Source: Callaeas wilsoni (Eukaryota > Chordata > Aves > Passeriformes > Callaeidae). Taken from it: a DNA stretch of 64,000 nucleotides. The stretch lies in contig VWPU01004874.1 in assembly GCA_013398955.1 (NCBI GenBank), positions 167,953 through 231,952 of the forward strand, in the 5' to 3' direction. The position numbers and the translations under genes were made by a program. A model generated the notes under the pieces. That model had not been told where the DNA came from, searched no databases, and saw only the letters and a list, made by a program, of their open reading frames with translations. This document shows positions 27,801 to 37,571 of the stretch, in pieces; position 1 is the first letter of the stretch, and every line of letters begins with the position of its first letter.

Positions 27801-27958
27801 AAAACACCTTTTGTAGTCTGTCTTGTCTGAACCAAGAACTCTAGCAACAAAGAGGAAAATCTAGTCCTAGGCCAAAAAAAAAGCAGCTTCCTAATTAATA
27901 TATATAGCAGATTATGAAATCTAGTCCTATGTCCTAGCTAGCAGCTGTTGAACAGGAA

Positions 27959-28008
27959 AAAAAAACCAAACGAACAACCAAAACAAAAAACAAACCAGCC
28001 AAAAACCA
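27959..28008. repeat. A/C-rich low-complexity tract
   Basis: About 50 bases made nearly only of A and C, built on AAAAC/AAACC words. No adjacent element body is recognised. Confidence 0.75.
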
Positions 28009-31000
28009 TATCTTTAATTCTCAAGTAAACAGAATATTTTTAAAAATGAAATTCTTGTTTCTGTTGCATAGAGCAGTTCTAACAATTCCCGTTTGTGCTG
28101 GCTGGGAGGTGCCCTTTGACTCCTGCCTAACACAGAGTGCAGGACTTCTATTGGCAAAATTGCACTCTAACAGGTAAATTGCAGAGAACAGTTCAGAGTT
28201 ATGTTGATCTAGAAAAAAAAATTAAAAAGAGATACTAAAAAAACCCTATCAGCAAGCCTTATCATATTGCAGGCCTGCTGCCAAACCTCTGAGCTCTGCA
28301 AATATGAGGTTTGAGGCATTAGTGCAGAAAACACTAATGTTCCCTACCCTCCATATAATTTGCAGGAAGTGTTGCACCTATGTCATCAAAACTTGTGTTT
28401 AAATAAGCCATTTCCCATGAACATGATAACTTTATTAAACTACACTGTGAGCTAAACAAACTGGGTTAATACCCTAGAATTGCTTGCTTCAGGACTTTTA
28501 GGTCAAATTCTGTCACACTAATTGCTGCTAATAATAAGTGACATTATAGCTGTATCTGTACAAACAACTTTATTTGCTCCAAACCCCAAGGAGATGCTTC
28601 AGAGTGGCTTGTACCCATGAATGAAGGCCCTTAGTTCCCATAAAACTTCATTTCAGTGCTCAGAAATTAACATCCACTGGGCTATCATACCATGCAGCTG
28701 TGAAAATACCCAGGCCTCAAATCCTGAGTTAGGAAGCCTCTAGATCATGCTCTTCTCCATGGAAAACCCATCCTATAACTAATGCAGTGACCTTCTGGTT
28801 CTTCAAAACAGTCATTTCAATTTTCACCTTGCCCAGTCTGTACCTGAGGCAGAATGGTGGCACTTTCAGAGAGTATCATTTCACACCAACTGAAGAGCTG
28901 TTTTGAATAGTGCTTCAGCATAATGTCTCTTTTTGAAGAAGTGTTATTTTAAAGTAATTTTTACATGTATGTCCTCTTCTACTTTTGAAAGACCAGTAAA
29001 AAGGCTTACCAGCAATTTAGATAGGAGATAGAAGGGACAGAAGAAGGTGATTGTTAGCTGAAAAATCCCCTGGCATCTGTGCTTGCTTGATGAAACCCAA
29101 GACACCAGGCTTGGATGCAAACCTGTAGTACCTGATTTCATGCTAATGCAGGAGCTTGAGCTCAGCTCTTTAGAGGTACATCTGTGCAAGTGTGAGCTTG
29201 TATCTTTAAAAGGAATGGGAGACTTCAGCATGATACTCCATACTTCAGGATGGGAAACATATTACAAACTTTTGCTTCAGTGTTGTGTCCTTTAAGAAAG
29301 CTCATGCAGTTGTCCAATTTCTACATCAGACAGGGTTCATTTCTTTGGTGTCCACACAGACCAGGTAACACTATCAAACAAACCCACTCCAGCTGCTCCT
29401 CACATCTGCACAGATCACAAACATGGCCTAAATTTCACGGTGAATTACAAGATTAGTCTTGGAGTACCAGCTGATACCTCACTAATATTTGCTGCCTGTC
29501 AAAATACTGTATAGAATTAACCTTGTTTATGTATTTTAAGTCAAACTTTTGTTACTTTTCAGGCCTTCAAACTCAGCCTGCACAATGATCCTAGCAAAGT
29601 CCAGTGTATCTCTATCCCTGAATTACACCCACAATTACCTTTAGGAGACTTGATGTTTGAAAATGCTGTAAAGGAAAAACTTGTTGCTACATCTCTTAAG
29701 AGCCACATGTGGAAAAAGAATCAGCCATGCTTTTGTTTAAGCTTATTTTCATAAGGATAAAAAAACCCTTAAAAATAGGTCATGGAAATAAAAAACGTAC
29801 ATGCTTGTACCATTTCATATTTCTAATAAATCTTCTATGACCAGCATAACAAATGGCAGACAAAATGCCACCTCTACAATTGCTTTTAAGAACACAAAAA
29901 GTTGTTGTTCCCATTGCTTTTTGCTACTATGATTCACACTCTCCAAAGTACCATGAAGCAATTTGGTGCTTCACATTGTTTAACCTAAAGATTTTATACA
30001 GATGCTTTAGTTGATGTTTTCAAGCAGCCAACCTGCATGTAGACAGCCCCCCTTCCAGTTTACCTGCAAGTTTCTGACAGAGTTCACAGAATATATCAGA
30101 CAGCTGCTAAATTAACTATTTTTATTGCTCAATGGAATAACTTTCAGGCTGCAATATACTTGCCTTGATATGTTATGGCCATCCAGGCTGTTTTCTCTTA
30201 CCTTTCAGCTCCAAAAGCACAAATGCTTAAACTCAGAAGAGAGAAGAATTAAGTTCAAGTCCCACAGCACTTAAGGTGATTCAGATGGTGAAATAAACAA
30301 AAGTATTACAATTATTAATCCTCTGAACCACTGCATAACAAATCAATAGACACTTGCAGCTTGTTGCTTGGACCCATCCTTCTACTAGCTTTGAGAGGTT
30401 TCCTTTTATAGTGCTGCTTGTGTTGCAGGTGGGTAAGTGTGATCTAATTAAAATTATATGTGTTAATTAAATTGTATTGCTAACATCTGCAGTTTTCACC
30501 ACACAGACTTCATTAGCCCAGCAATAGGCTTGGAAATACAGCTTGAACTAAAAACTCTCCTAAATTTCCTGTGACTCTTGAATCTTTTTCTGTCTTGCAG
30601 TCAAATATCTCAGCCTCAAAATTGTTCCCTTAACATAGTCCTAGATATGCTATTGGCTACTGAGAAACACTGGTCATTCTGCAGTGAGAAAACAATCAAA
30701 TATTAAAGGAAAAAAGATTTTATACAAATTAAAATATATTTGTTTGAATTCCCAGCTAAGAAGAAAAGATAATGTGTTCAGATACTTCTGCGTTAACACT
30801 TCTAGTTAAAGGACAATTTTACATACCTTGAGGTGTGATGAAAATGAGAAGGAATGTGACTTTTAATTCATGTAAAATGATGTATTTAGCAGTTCCTAAA
30901 CAACAGCTAACCAAGACTCATCTACAGAATAAAGCATAGAGATTTTAAACAGCTTTTAAGATGGTAAAGGATTAATGCAGAGTTCAATAAAAATCTTTGA

Positions 31001-33254
31001 AATACACAAATAATGCAGTTATGAAGCCTAACCTCATCCAGTCAGATAATGAAAAATTACATATAAGATACAAGATAGATGTAACAAACTTACATATTGC
31101 CAGATCCTGATGGCAATATTTTATCTCACTGGTGAAACAATGAAGAAACTGTTACTGTGATTGATACTCTAAGGTTACAAAAAAGAATCAGTTTGGTTCA
31201 TCTTTTAAAAAAAACGCTGTAGAATTTTGCAATAACAATCACAGGTCCTCCTGCCAAGCCATGGGACATGTTAGATGTAAATCTGTGACCCTTTTTAAAG
31301 ATGCCAAGGCCAAAGGTGGCGACGTTTAGAGTAAATTTTGTAATTTAGTACCTGTGAAGCAGCAGCCTTTAGAAAAAGTGTAATACATCACACATCACTG
31401 CAGAGTTGTTTCCTCGCGCTAAACAAAGTAAATTCCTCTAATTATTTATGTATGTCAGTGTATTGCTGATTCACAGCTTCTCTAATTTCGACTGTGTTTG
31501 GCATTTTGCCCTGGATTTGCTTCAGACCTCTGTCATTTGTCTTTGCAATGGAGTAATCGTTTCCTTGGCAAAGGATGTGACACTTATTGTGAGATACTAA
31601 GTAGCCAAGCAGTTGTCTCCTTAAACACAGTGGGAAAATACGTTTTGAATAAAGAAGCTTTTAAACTAAATAGAGTAAGTGTCAGGGGTTTAAGATGTAT
31701 ATTCCATTTCACCGAGGGGTGATATTGCACCATTTGTTTTCCACGGATATGAAGTAGTCCAAGAAGTTGTTTATATTCCCACACTACAGTAATGAATGCT
31801 TGTAGGGATTTAATCTAGGAGATGACAGCAAGGCTGACAAGGACACTAAACAAAAGGAGAGGGAGGAAAGAGCCTGGAAATAAAATGGAGGTTTTAAAAT
31901 AAAGGCCAGTGGGACATCTTTACTAGGGCTGCCATAGAAGATTACCTGGTACTCAGAATTCCTGAGAATATTCTCTTCCTACACCTAAGAAGTCTTGCTG
32001 CATGGAAATTGTGTTTATGCATGTCACAGACAAACCTTAGAACTGCTGTAAACAGTGAAGGCAACAAACCAAACAAAACAAACAGTAATGGGATAAAGAA
32101 AAATTATTAGGGGTAACAATTTAAAATGTAATCTCAGGCTTGTCTGTTACTTGTACTAATCTTTATTCTCTGTAGTTAAACACATTTTTTATAGGGTTTG
32201 GGCCAAGATCTGTGCATAAGTCAGAAGGCTGCCAGTGAATAAATCACACTTGTTAGCTCAAGATCCAGCAAATAAGGCTATCACCCATGAGAGCCACAGA
32301 AAATGGAAGAATTGCAGAGAAATCTCTGGAAGGGGTGATAGGGGAAAGATGATCTTGAAGTATTGTTTTGTGTAGACTTTCAGGACTGAGTTCAGGAAAC
32401 TGCTTTATCACCGAATTTCCCAATGCCTAGTGAGAGAGACATACAGCATGTTCACTCATAACACAACGGGGGTGAATAACTTGCAATATACCTCCTCTTA
32501 AATAAGCACATTTTGGGATTCTGGTGATATTGTAGGAAGAAAAAACCAGTTTCTTTGTAATGCTTTGCATGAGACTGGAGTTTAGAGGCAGGAATAAACA
32601 TATGAACACAGACATGATGGTCTAAACCTCCGATTGTGAAAGCTACAGAGATTGTGTAACTCATGACAAACCATTACAAGTAGAAGAACTGCAAGTCAGT
32701 CAGTTTAAAATAAAAATAGGGAGCAGATTGTGTTGTCTGTACTTGCACAAGGCTGCTTATTTCCAATAGTTACCAAAGGAGACTCCAGTGTGATGCAGGG
32801 AGGAGATTGTTTGCTGAAGGATCTTGGCCTTTTCTGTGGCCTTCACCTATGAACGCCGAGAGAAAAAGGGTAATTAATTCTTCAGCATTCAGCTATAATT
32901 TATAATTTATTGGGATAAAAACAACCAGAGTAATAACTTAAAAAGTAACTTTTAGATTATCATCCTGCTTTTAACAACAACATTGAAATTAACAACACAT
33001 TTAAATACTTATTTCCCCTTCTTCCTCTTTCTTGCCCCTTCCTTGTGGTAGGGGGATAGCCAGAGGTACTCTGGGGCCGGTGGGCCCTACTGAGGCACCC
33101 AGGGGTGTCTTCTCCAGGGCTCCCCACCCTGGCCCAGGGTCCAGAACCCCCGTCAGCCCCCTGGGACTGTAAGCCCCTGTCCCCAGATGGCACAGCAGGG
33201 CTGGTGCCCGCAGGGACTGTCCCCTCCTGAGGCAGGAGTCGCTCCTCTGCATGG

Positions 33255-33414
33255 AGCATCCCCGGCCATGGCAGGCAGGAGCTCCTCCATCAAGGTAACC
33301 TCGAATTGCCTGGAGGCAGAACAGAAGATCCAAAGCATCCCCGGCCATGGCAGGCAGGAGCTCCTCCATCAAGGTAACCTCGAATTGCCTGGAGGCAGAA
33401 CAGAAGATCCAAAG
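33255..33414. repeat. Perfect 79-bp tandem duplication, two copies
   Basis: Every base from 33255 to 33335 is repeated 79 bases further on (33334-33414) with no mismatch. The unit runs from 'agcatccccggccatggc' to 'cagaagatccaa'. There is no N between the copies. Identity of 100 percent implies a recent event or an assembly duplication. The period of 79 would shift any reading frame. Confidence 0.93.
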
Positions 33415-33700
33415 GGCTGTGGAACTGAGGCCGTTTTGTCTCCGGGCTTTGTCCTGAAACAACCTTCTCTACCCAGTGCTTGGGATTTCAGTGAGAATTC
33501 AGGAGTTGCCTCTGGTGCACGGTGGTCCTCAAAACACACTCTGCCACCTGCCAAATCCTGGTTTCCCTCTCCTCAGAGCTAACAAACAGATCTGGAACCT
33601 GGGGGATTTCAGGATAATTGTTGCTCGTATCCATTTTAAGTGCAGGAGAGAGAGTTCACTCTGTTTTCAGCGTTCCCTCCACAACCAGCACATGGAGGGA

Positions 33701-33815
33701 CAAGGCAGGCACTTCCCGCAGGATCCCTGAGATCCCTGAGCCAGCCCTGAGCCAGCACACGNGCAAGGCAGGCACTTCCTGCAGGATCCCTGAGCCAGCC
33801 CTGAGCCAGCACACA
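33701..33815. repeat. Duplicated 51-60-bp segment flanking N at 33762
   Basis: The 60 bases before the N (from 33701) and the bases after it (33764 to about 33815) share the segment starting 'caaggcaggcacttcc' and ending 'gagccagcacac'. They differ by one substitution and by a 9-base internal repeat (gatccctga type) present only in the left copy. The repeat reaches to within one or two bases of the N on both sides, so an unmerged contig overlap or two haplotypes is likely. Confidence 0.85.
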
Positions 33816-33895
33816 GGCACTACATGAGCCCCGAGGCACAGCAGGGCTTCTCTGTCTTTGTGTGCAGCTCCTGGACGAAGAAACACAACCCTGAC

Positions 33896-34275
33896 TGTGG
33901 AGACAGGGTTTTTGCAAGAAAATGGACACATGATGCACCAGCCATAAGGACAAGTGAACAGAGCACGTAGAAAACGTACACAGCGAGAGAATGCTGATGC
34001 TTCAAGGACAGGGACAGCAGCCAAAGAAAAAATATAAACAAAAGGTAGAAAACTGTCTGATGATTTGTGTGAATAGGTGCACGGTAGCCGAGTGAACAGA
34101 GCGAGAGATCCAATTAAATCATTCCATGTTTTATGTGTGTATATTGCTTTACCAATCACGTAATATGTGGACGCCTGGACAGGGGGAGCACAGTGTATAA
34201 TAAGGGTGCTTGGGGAGAATAAAGTGGCTTCTGCTGGATTCATATTGGATCGTGCGTAGTCCGTTTACTCCCGCA
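33896..34275 (+). mobile_element. Solo LTR of an endogenous retrovirus with 6-bp TSD
   Basis: A 380-bp element that starts with TGTGGAGACA and ends with ACTCCCGCA, so it has canonical TG...CA termini. It is flanked on both sides by the identical hexamer CCTGAC (33890-33895 and 34276-34281), a target-site duplication. A TATA-like TATAATAAG lies at 34196-34204 and a poly-A signal AATAAA at 34218-34223, both on the plus strand, giving the orientation. The very short TATA-to-polyA distance implies a short R region. Six-base TSDs are the rule for alpha/beta-type (class II, 'ERVK') retroviruses, so that class is inferred. No primer-binding site or internal coding follows, so this is a solo LTR. The 195-codon - strand frame across it is antisense and without recognised function. 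Confidence 0.88.
34196..34223 (+). promoter_or_regulatory. LTR TATA-like box and poly-A signal
   Basis: TATAATAAG at 34196-34204 and AATAAA at 34218-34223 inside the solo LTR are in the order expected for U3 promoter and R poly-A signal. Whether they are active is unknown. Confidence 0.6.
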
Positions 34276-34281
34276 CCTGAC

Positions 34282-36197
34282 TGCCCCGCCCCGAGTAATC
34301 TGCGCTCATAGACTAAGTGTCAAGATGAAAAAAATCACACTTTAAATCATGTCGCAGGCACAGTAAGGAGGGTGAAACTACAGCATAGCATTTGCTTCAC
34401 CACTGATTAGTCACTGTAAATATATTCAAGCAATTGTGCTCCAGTGTAGAGGGTAAATGACTTTTTTTCTCAGGGGAGCCATAGAGCTGTGGAACAACTT
34501 TATAATGTGAGATAAACTTCTGACACACCAGTCATAGATGGGGTTTTGACATTTAAGCACTTCCCTGGCTTCTGGGTGTCATGTTAAATAGAATACGTTT
34601 TCTCTGGTGAAATAGACCTGTAAGACAGAAATATGTTGCACATTGTATAAACAGGGAGGATAAAGCTTTTCCTGTTTCACTGTCTTGTAAAAGGGGAGAG
34701 ATGCCCAGACACCCATGGCACAGGTTTGGGAGAAAACATCCAGACATTTTATCTTTTCTTCTGTAACTAGTTCATGCCTACTGGTACATGACATCTAACA
34801 AATGTGATCTTTTGAAATATTTTACTTAATGTAGTTATACTGGTTCCTTTTCCACACAGCCCAGTAAGATGAGCAGCATCCAGATCTATGACAAAACTAA
34901 TACTTGTCAATACTTATTATTTACCCTTTTTTTGACAGGTACAGATCACTCTGTCCTTAGCAAAAACATTATCTAACAAGCATTACAAGAATTTTGGGGA
35001 CCTTTGTGCTTCCCATTCAGCACTGTGTTGTGAAAGAATACACCTGGCAGAGTTTTCAAATTCCTGCTTTGTGTATTGGGAGACAGCTCATTCTTCATTA
35101 TGTTAAGCTGTCGTTAGGGCCTGATCACCAAAATGAGCAATTTTTCAAGGTTGTAAAAGAACACTGTGCACCACAATTATTTTTTTCCTGTGTTCTTTCA
35201 GGGAAGCAAGCAGTCAATGTAAACAAATCTTCCTTATTGACCTCACAACAAGAGTTTGCTCAAATATCATTTCAATGCTTGGAATCTCTTTTAGGAAACT
35301 GAATTACGGAAAACAGATTCTCTACATAACAGTCTTCAAGAAGGTGGACACAAAGGATAATGGGATAATAAAGGCCGTAATTAAGCCTGTAAGGGTAGTG
35401 TTACTAAAGAAAAGGACAAGCTTCACACAATTTCCTGGGGCATTCACCCTTGGCTGTTAGAGAGAGCCATACTAAGATGCTGCTTTGGTTCTTTTGAAGT
35501 TCAGAACAGTGAAAGTCTAGATAAAAGTCTTCAAATTGATGTTATCTTATAATCTGATTATTTAACATTCAGCCCTCCACATTGGTTACCTGTGGGCATA
35601 TACTGATTGCAAATACATCAGTGTTGCAAATAACAAACCCAGTGAATTCAAAATGTACTAGTTGGGACCAACTAGCATTGAAACCATCATAAGAATTAAT
35701 AGGAGTGAAAAAATAAAGCCTTGCTGCAGTTAGTTCCTAATTACATTTACACTTTCTTAGTGGTATTTAACAAAAGATCCAGTACACACCTGAGAAACAG
35801 CAAGTTTCTTACATCTTTAGGATCAGGAATTTGCTGTGGCTCTGTAATAAAGTTCAACATTTATATTTCTGTATTGTTGGCAAATAGTGCTTTGAGTCAT
35901 TGTAGAGTATCTAAAAAAGTTTCTGCAAATGCAACAATGGATTGGATATTTCAACATCCATGGACTGCTAGTGATTTATTGTCCTGCACTCTGCAGCAAG
36001 CAACTTCCAGACACAGTGTGTTAGCACCTGGACAAATTACAGTCATTATTCCTTCATCTTCACACTACAGCATCATCTCAGCGATAAGATCTTCTTTTGG
36101 TTCAATAAGAAGGTTGTTGGAAACCATGCATTTTCTGCTCCCTGGAGAAAGACATTAATTTCCACTTGGAATCAAACAAAAAACCAATCCATCGCAG
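34282..36197. other. AT-rich non-coding block, no gene seen
   Basis: No exon, RNA gene or repeat is recognised. Open frames (up to 145 codons, continuing to 36158) overlap and show no domain. A short GC-richer tail just after the LTR (34282-34310) belongs to the accessory patch. Confidence 0.6.
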
Positions 36198-36352
36198 CAT
36201 CATAGAATATTCTGAGCTGGAAGGGACCCATCAGGATCAGTGAGTCCAACTCCTGGCCCCGCACAGGATACTCCAAGAATCACACCATGTGCCTGAGAAC
36301 ACTGTCCAAGCACTTCTTGAACTCAGACAGGCTCGGTGCTGTACCCTCCACC
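36198..36352 (-). mobile_element. CR1-type LINE 3' fragment, reverse strand
   Basis: The left end reads 'tcatagaatattctgagctgg', the reverse complement of the CR1 3' terminus (consensus-like ATTCTATGA followed by the CCTTCCAGC block). It continues through 'aagggaccc', 'gagtccaactcctgg' and 'aagcacttcttgaactc', all in the order seen in avian CR1 tails. The element is on the - strand and truncated at its 5' end near 36352, where AT-rich host DNA resumes. Only the 3' untranslated part remains. Confidence 0.88.
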
Positions 36353-36602
36353 CTGATTTGTTTTAATTATTTTTTAATTTCCCAAGAGACTTATTGTGAT
36401 CTACTTACAGAAACTTATTTTTCCCACATGTGGCAAAATAATATTCTTGCCAAGAGCAGAATTATATTTCAGTTCTTTAGATCATGGTTCTTGCTTATCT
36501 TTTTGCTCAGCTCGAGTCACTTGTCTGCAATAAGACAGCATATCACCTAAACTCTGGTGAAGTGGTCCCTGGTTTGGAGAGTTAGTGCTGGTGGTGGAGG
36601 TA

Positions 36603-36616
36603 CCACCAGGTGCCAC
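36603..36616 (+). promoter_or_regulatory. CTCF-like motif, forward orientation (candidate)
   Basis: CCACCAGGTGCCAC matches the 14-base CTCF core pattern CCASYAGRKGGCRS at 13 positions, missing the second G of the GG pair. It lies in a hairpin-capable stretch, with arms CTGGTGGT and ACCACCAG just before and over it. Motif resemblance only; one mismatch is at a well-conserved position. Confidence 0.3.
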
Positions 36617-37462
36617 ATCCTGGATATTGCAGCCACTGGCCTGAGTTCCTGGTGGCACATCTTGGGTGCTGCTGACACTTGAAAAACCAATTCTGATTAC
36701 AAAGAGAGAAAAAGAAACTTGTGCTAAAGCTTTGCTGCAGTAAAAACATCTATAAAACAGAAGAATTTGGCCTTTTTTTATTACTGTGATAACAATAAAG
36801 CCCTTAAAATATAAATGTCTGGCCTAACTGACAGTTACATGGAATTGTAACATCATCTACTCTTTCACCACTGCTGCAGCAGAAGCCAAGGAGAATCAAA
36901 GGCTGGGGAAAGGTGTGTGGGTTTAACACCTGCAGGCATGTGTGGAACCTTCTCTGGTTTCACAGCTCCCAGCCAGGGGCTCCGATTGAGAACATTTTGC
37001 ATGACTTTTTCAGTGAAGGAAGGCGTCATCAGGCATTGCCTTTTCCTTTAACCTTTTTGTTGATTCACCAGATCTGGCTGTCTTGGCTGTCATGAAAAGC
37101 TAGAATACTTTTCCTGGCAAAAAAATTAAACTGGCAGCATGGAGCGGCAAAAAAAATATCAGTTTGTGAAAGCAACAAAATGGCAAAGGTTTTACGTTCC
37201 AGCTCCCACTCAAGCTGAGCAGAAAAAAATACATTTTCAAATGAAGTTGTTAAAACAGAGTATTGATATAAGCAATTGCTGAAATAAACTAGTTTTGTGA
37301 CCTGGATAAAAAAAAAAAAAATTATTAATTCTCCCAACTGAAGCACCAAAAAATCAGTGGTGGTTTACCAAATTCTCCTCATGGGTTTGAGGATGGTGTT
37401 GCACCTCAATCATTCAGAAATTTTCAGGGAAAACATATCAGTGTTTTGAGATTCTGAGTTAA

Positions 37463-37571
37463 TGGAGCAATCCCATACACACAGTTTTTCTGACTTCCAA
37501 NGGTTAATATCCAGTCAATGGATCCTGAAGGCCTTGGAGCAATCCCTATACACAGTTTTTCTGACTTCCAA
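37463..37571. repeat. Direct repeat flanking N at 37501
   Basis: The 38 bases ending at the N (37463-37500) recur at 37535-37571 with only a small difference in the CA-rich middle (catacacacag versus ctatacacag). Both copies end in 'tttttctgacttccaa'. The segment just after the N starts with 'ggttaatat', and the sequence before the left copy has 'gagttaatgg'. The two sides therefore look like two versions of one locus differing by an indel of about 28 bases. Confidence 0.8.

Larger units (their letters stand above)
19352..33020. other. Long AT-rich non-coding block, no gene seen
   Basis: Some 13.7 kb without a recognisable exon, RNA gene or complete mobile element. It contains a GAAA microsatellite (20470-20489), a purine-rich tract (about 21500-21870), an A/C-rich tract (27959-28008) and scattered homopolymers. 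The 125-codon - strand frame at 21433-21810 is the antisense of the purine tract. Stretches near 20340-20460, 25500-25750 and 31400-31500 are high-complexity with homeodomain-like TAAT/ATTA words. They could be conserved non-coding elements, but this is not shown by the sequence alone. Confidence 0.6.
33021..33895. other. GC-rich accessory patch, origin unknown
   Basis: Base composition shifts sharply to G/C compared with both sides. The patch contains a perfect 79-bp tandem duplication (33255-33414) and a duplicated segment around an N (33701-33815). It directly abuts the solo LTR at 33896. Open frames on both strands (131 codons on +, 153 on -) run through the tandem repeat. The period is not a multiple of three and the translations show no domain I recognise, so I do not call them genes. 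It may be part of an unclassified older repeat element or a GC-rich unique segment. Confidence 0.5.
33890..34281. repeat. Target-site duplication pair CCTGAC around the solo LTR
   Basis: Two identical 6-base copies lie immediately outside the TG...CA ends of the LTR (33890-33895, 34276-34281). They fix both element boundaries to the base and show a genuine integration followed by LTR-LTR recombination. Confidence 0.9.

Noticed and set aside
33187..33582. 131-codon + strand frame and 153-codon - strand frame in the GC-rich patch
   Set aside because: They pass through a 79-bp tandem repeat, so the same DNA is read in two phases. No domain or splice context supports a gene.
33656..34243. 195-codon - strand frame
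   Set aside because: Runs antisense through the solo LTR and across an N and a duplicated segment; no retroviral domain is present.
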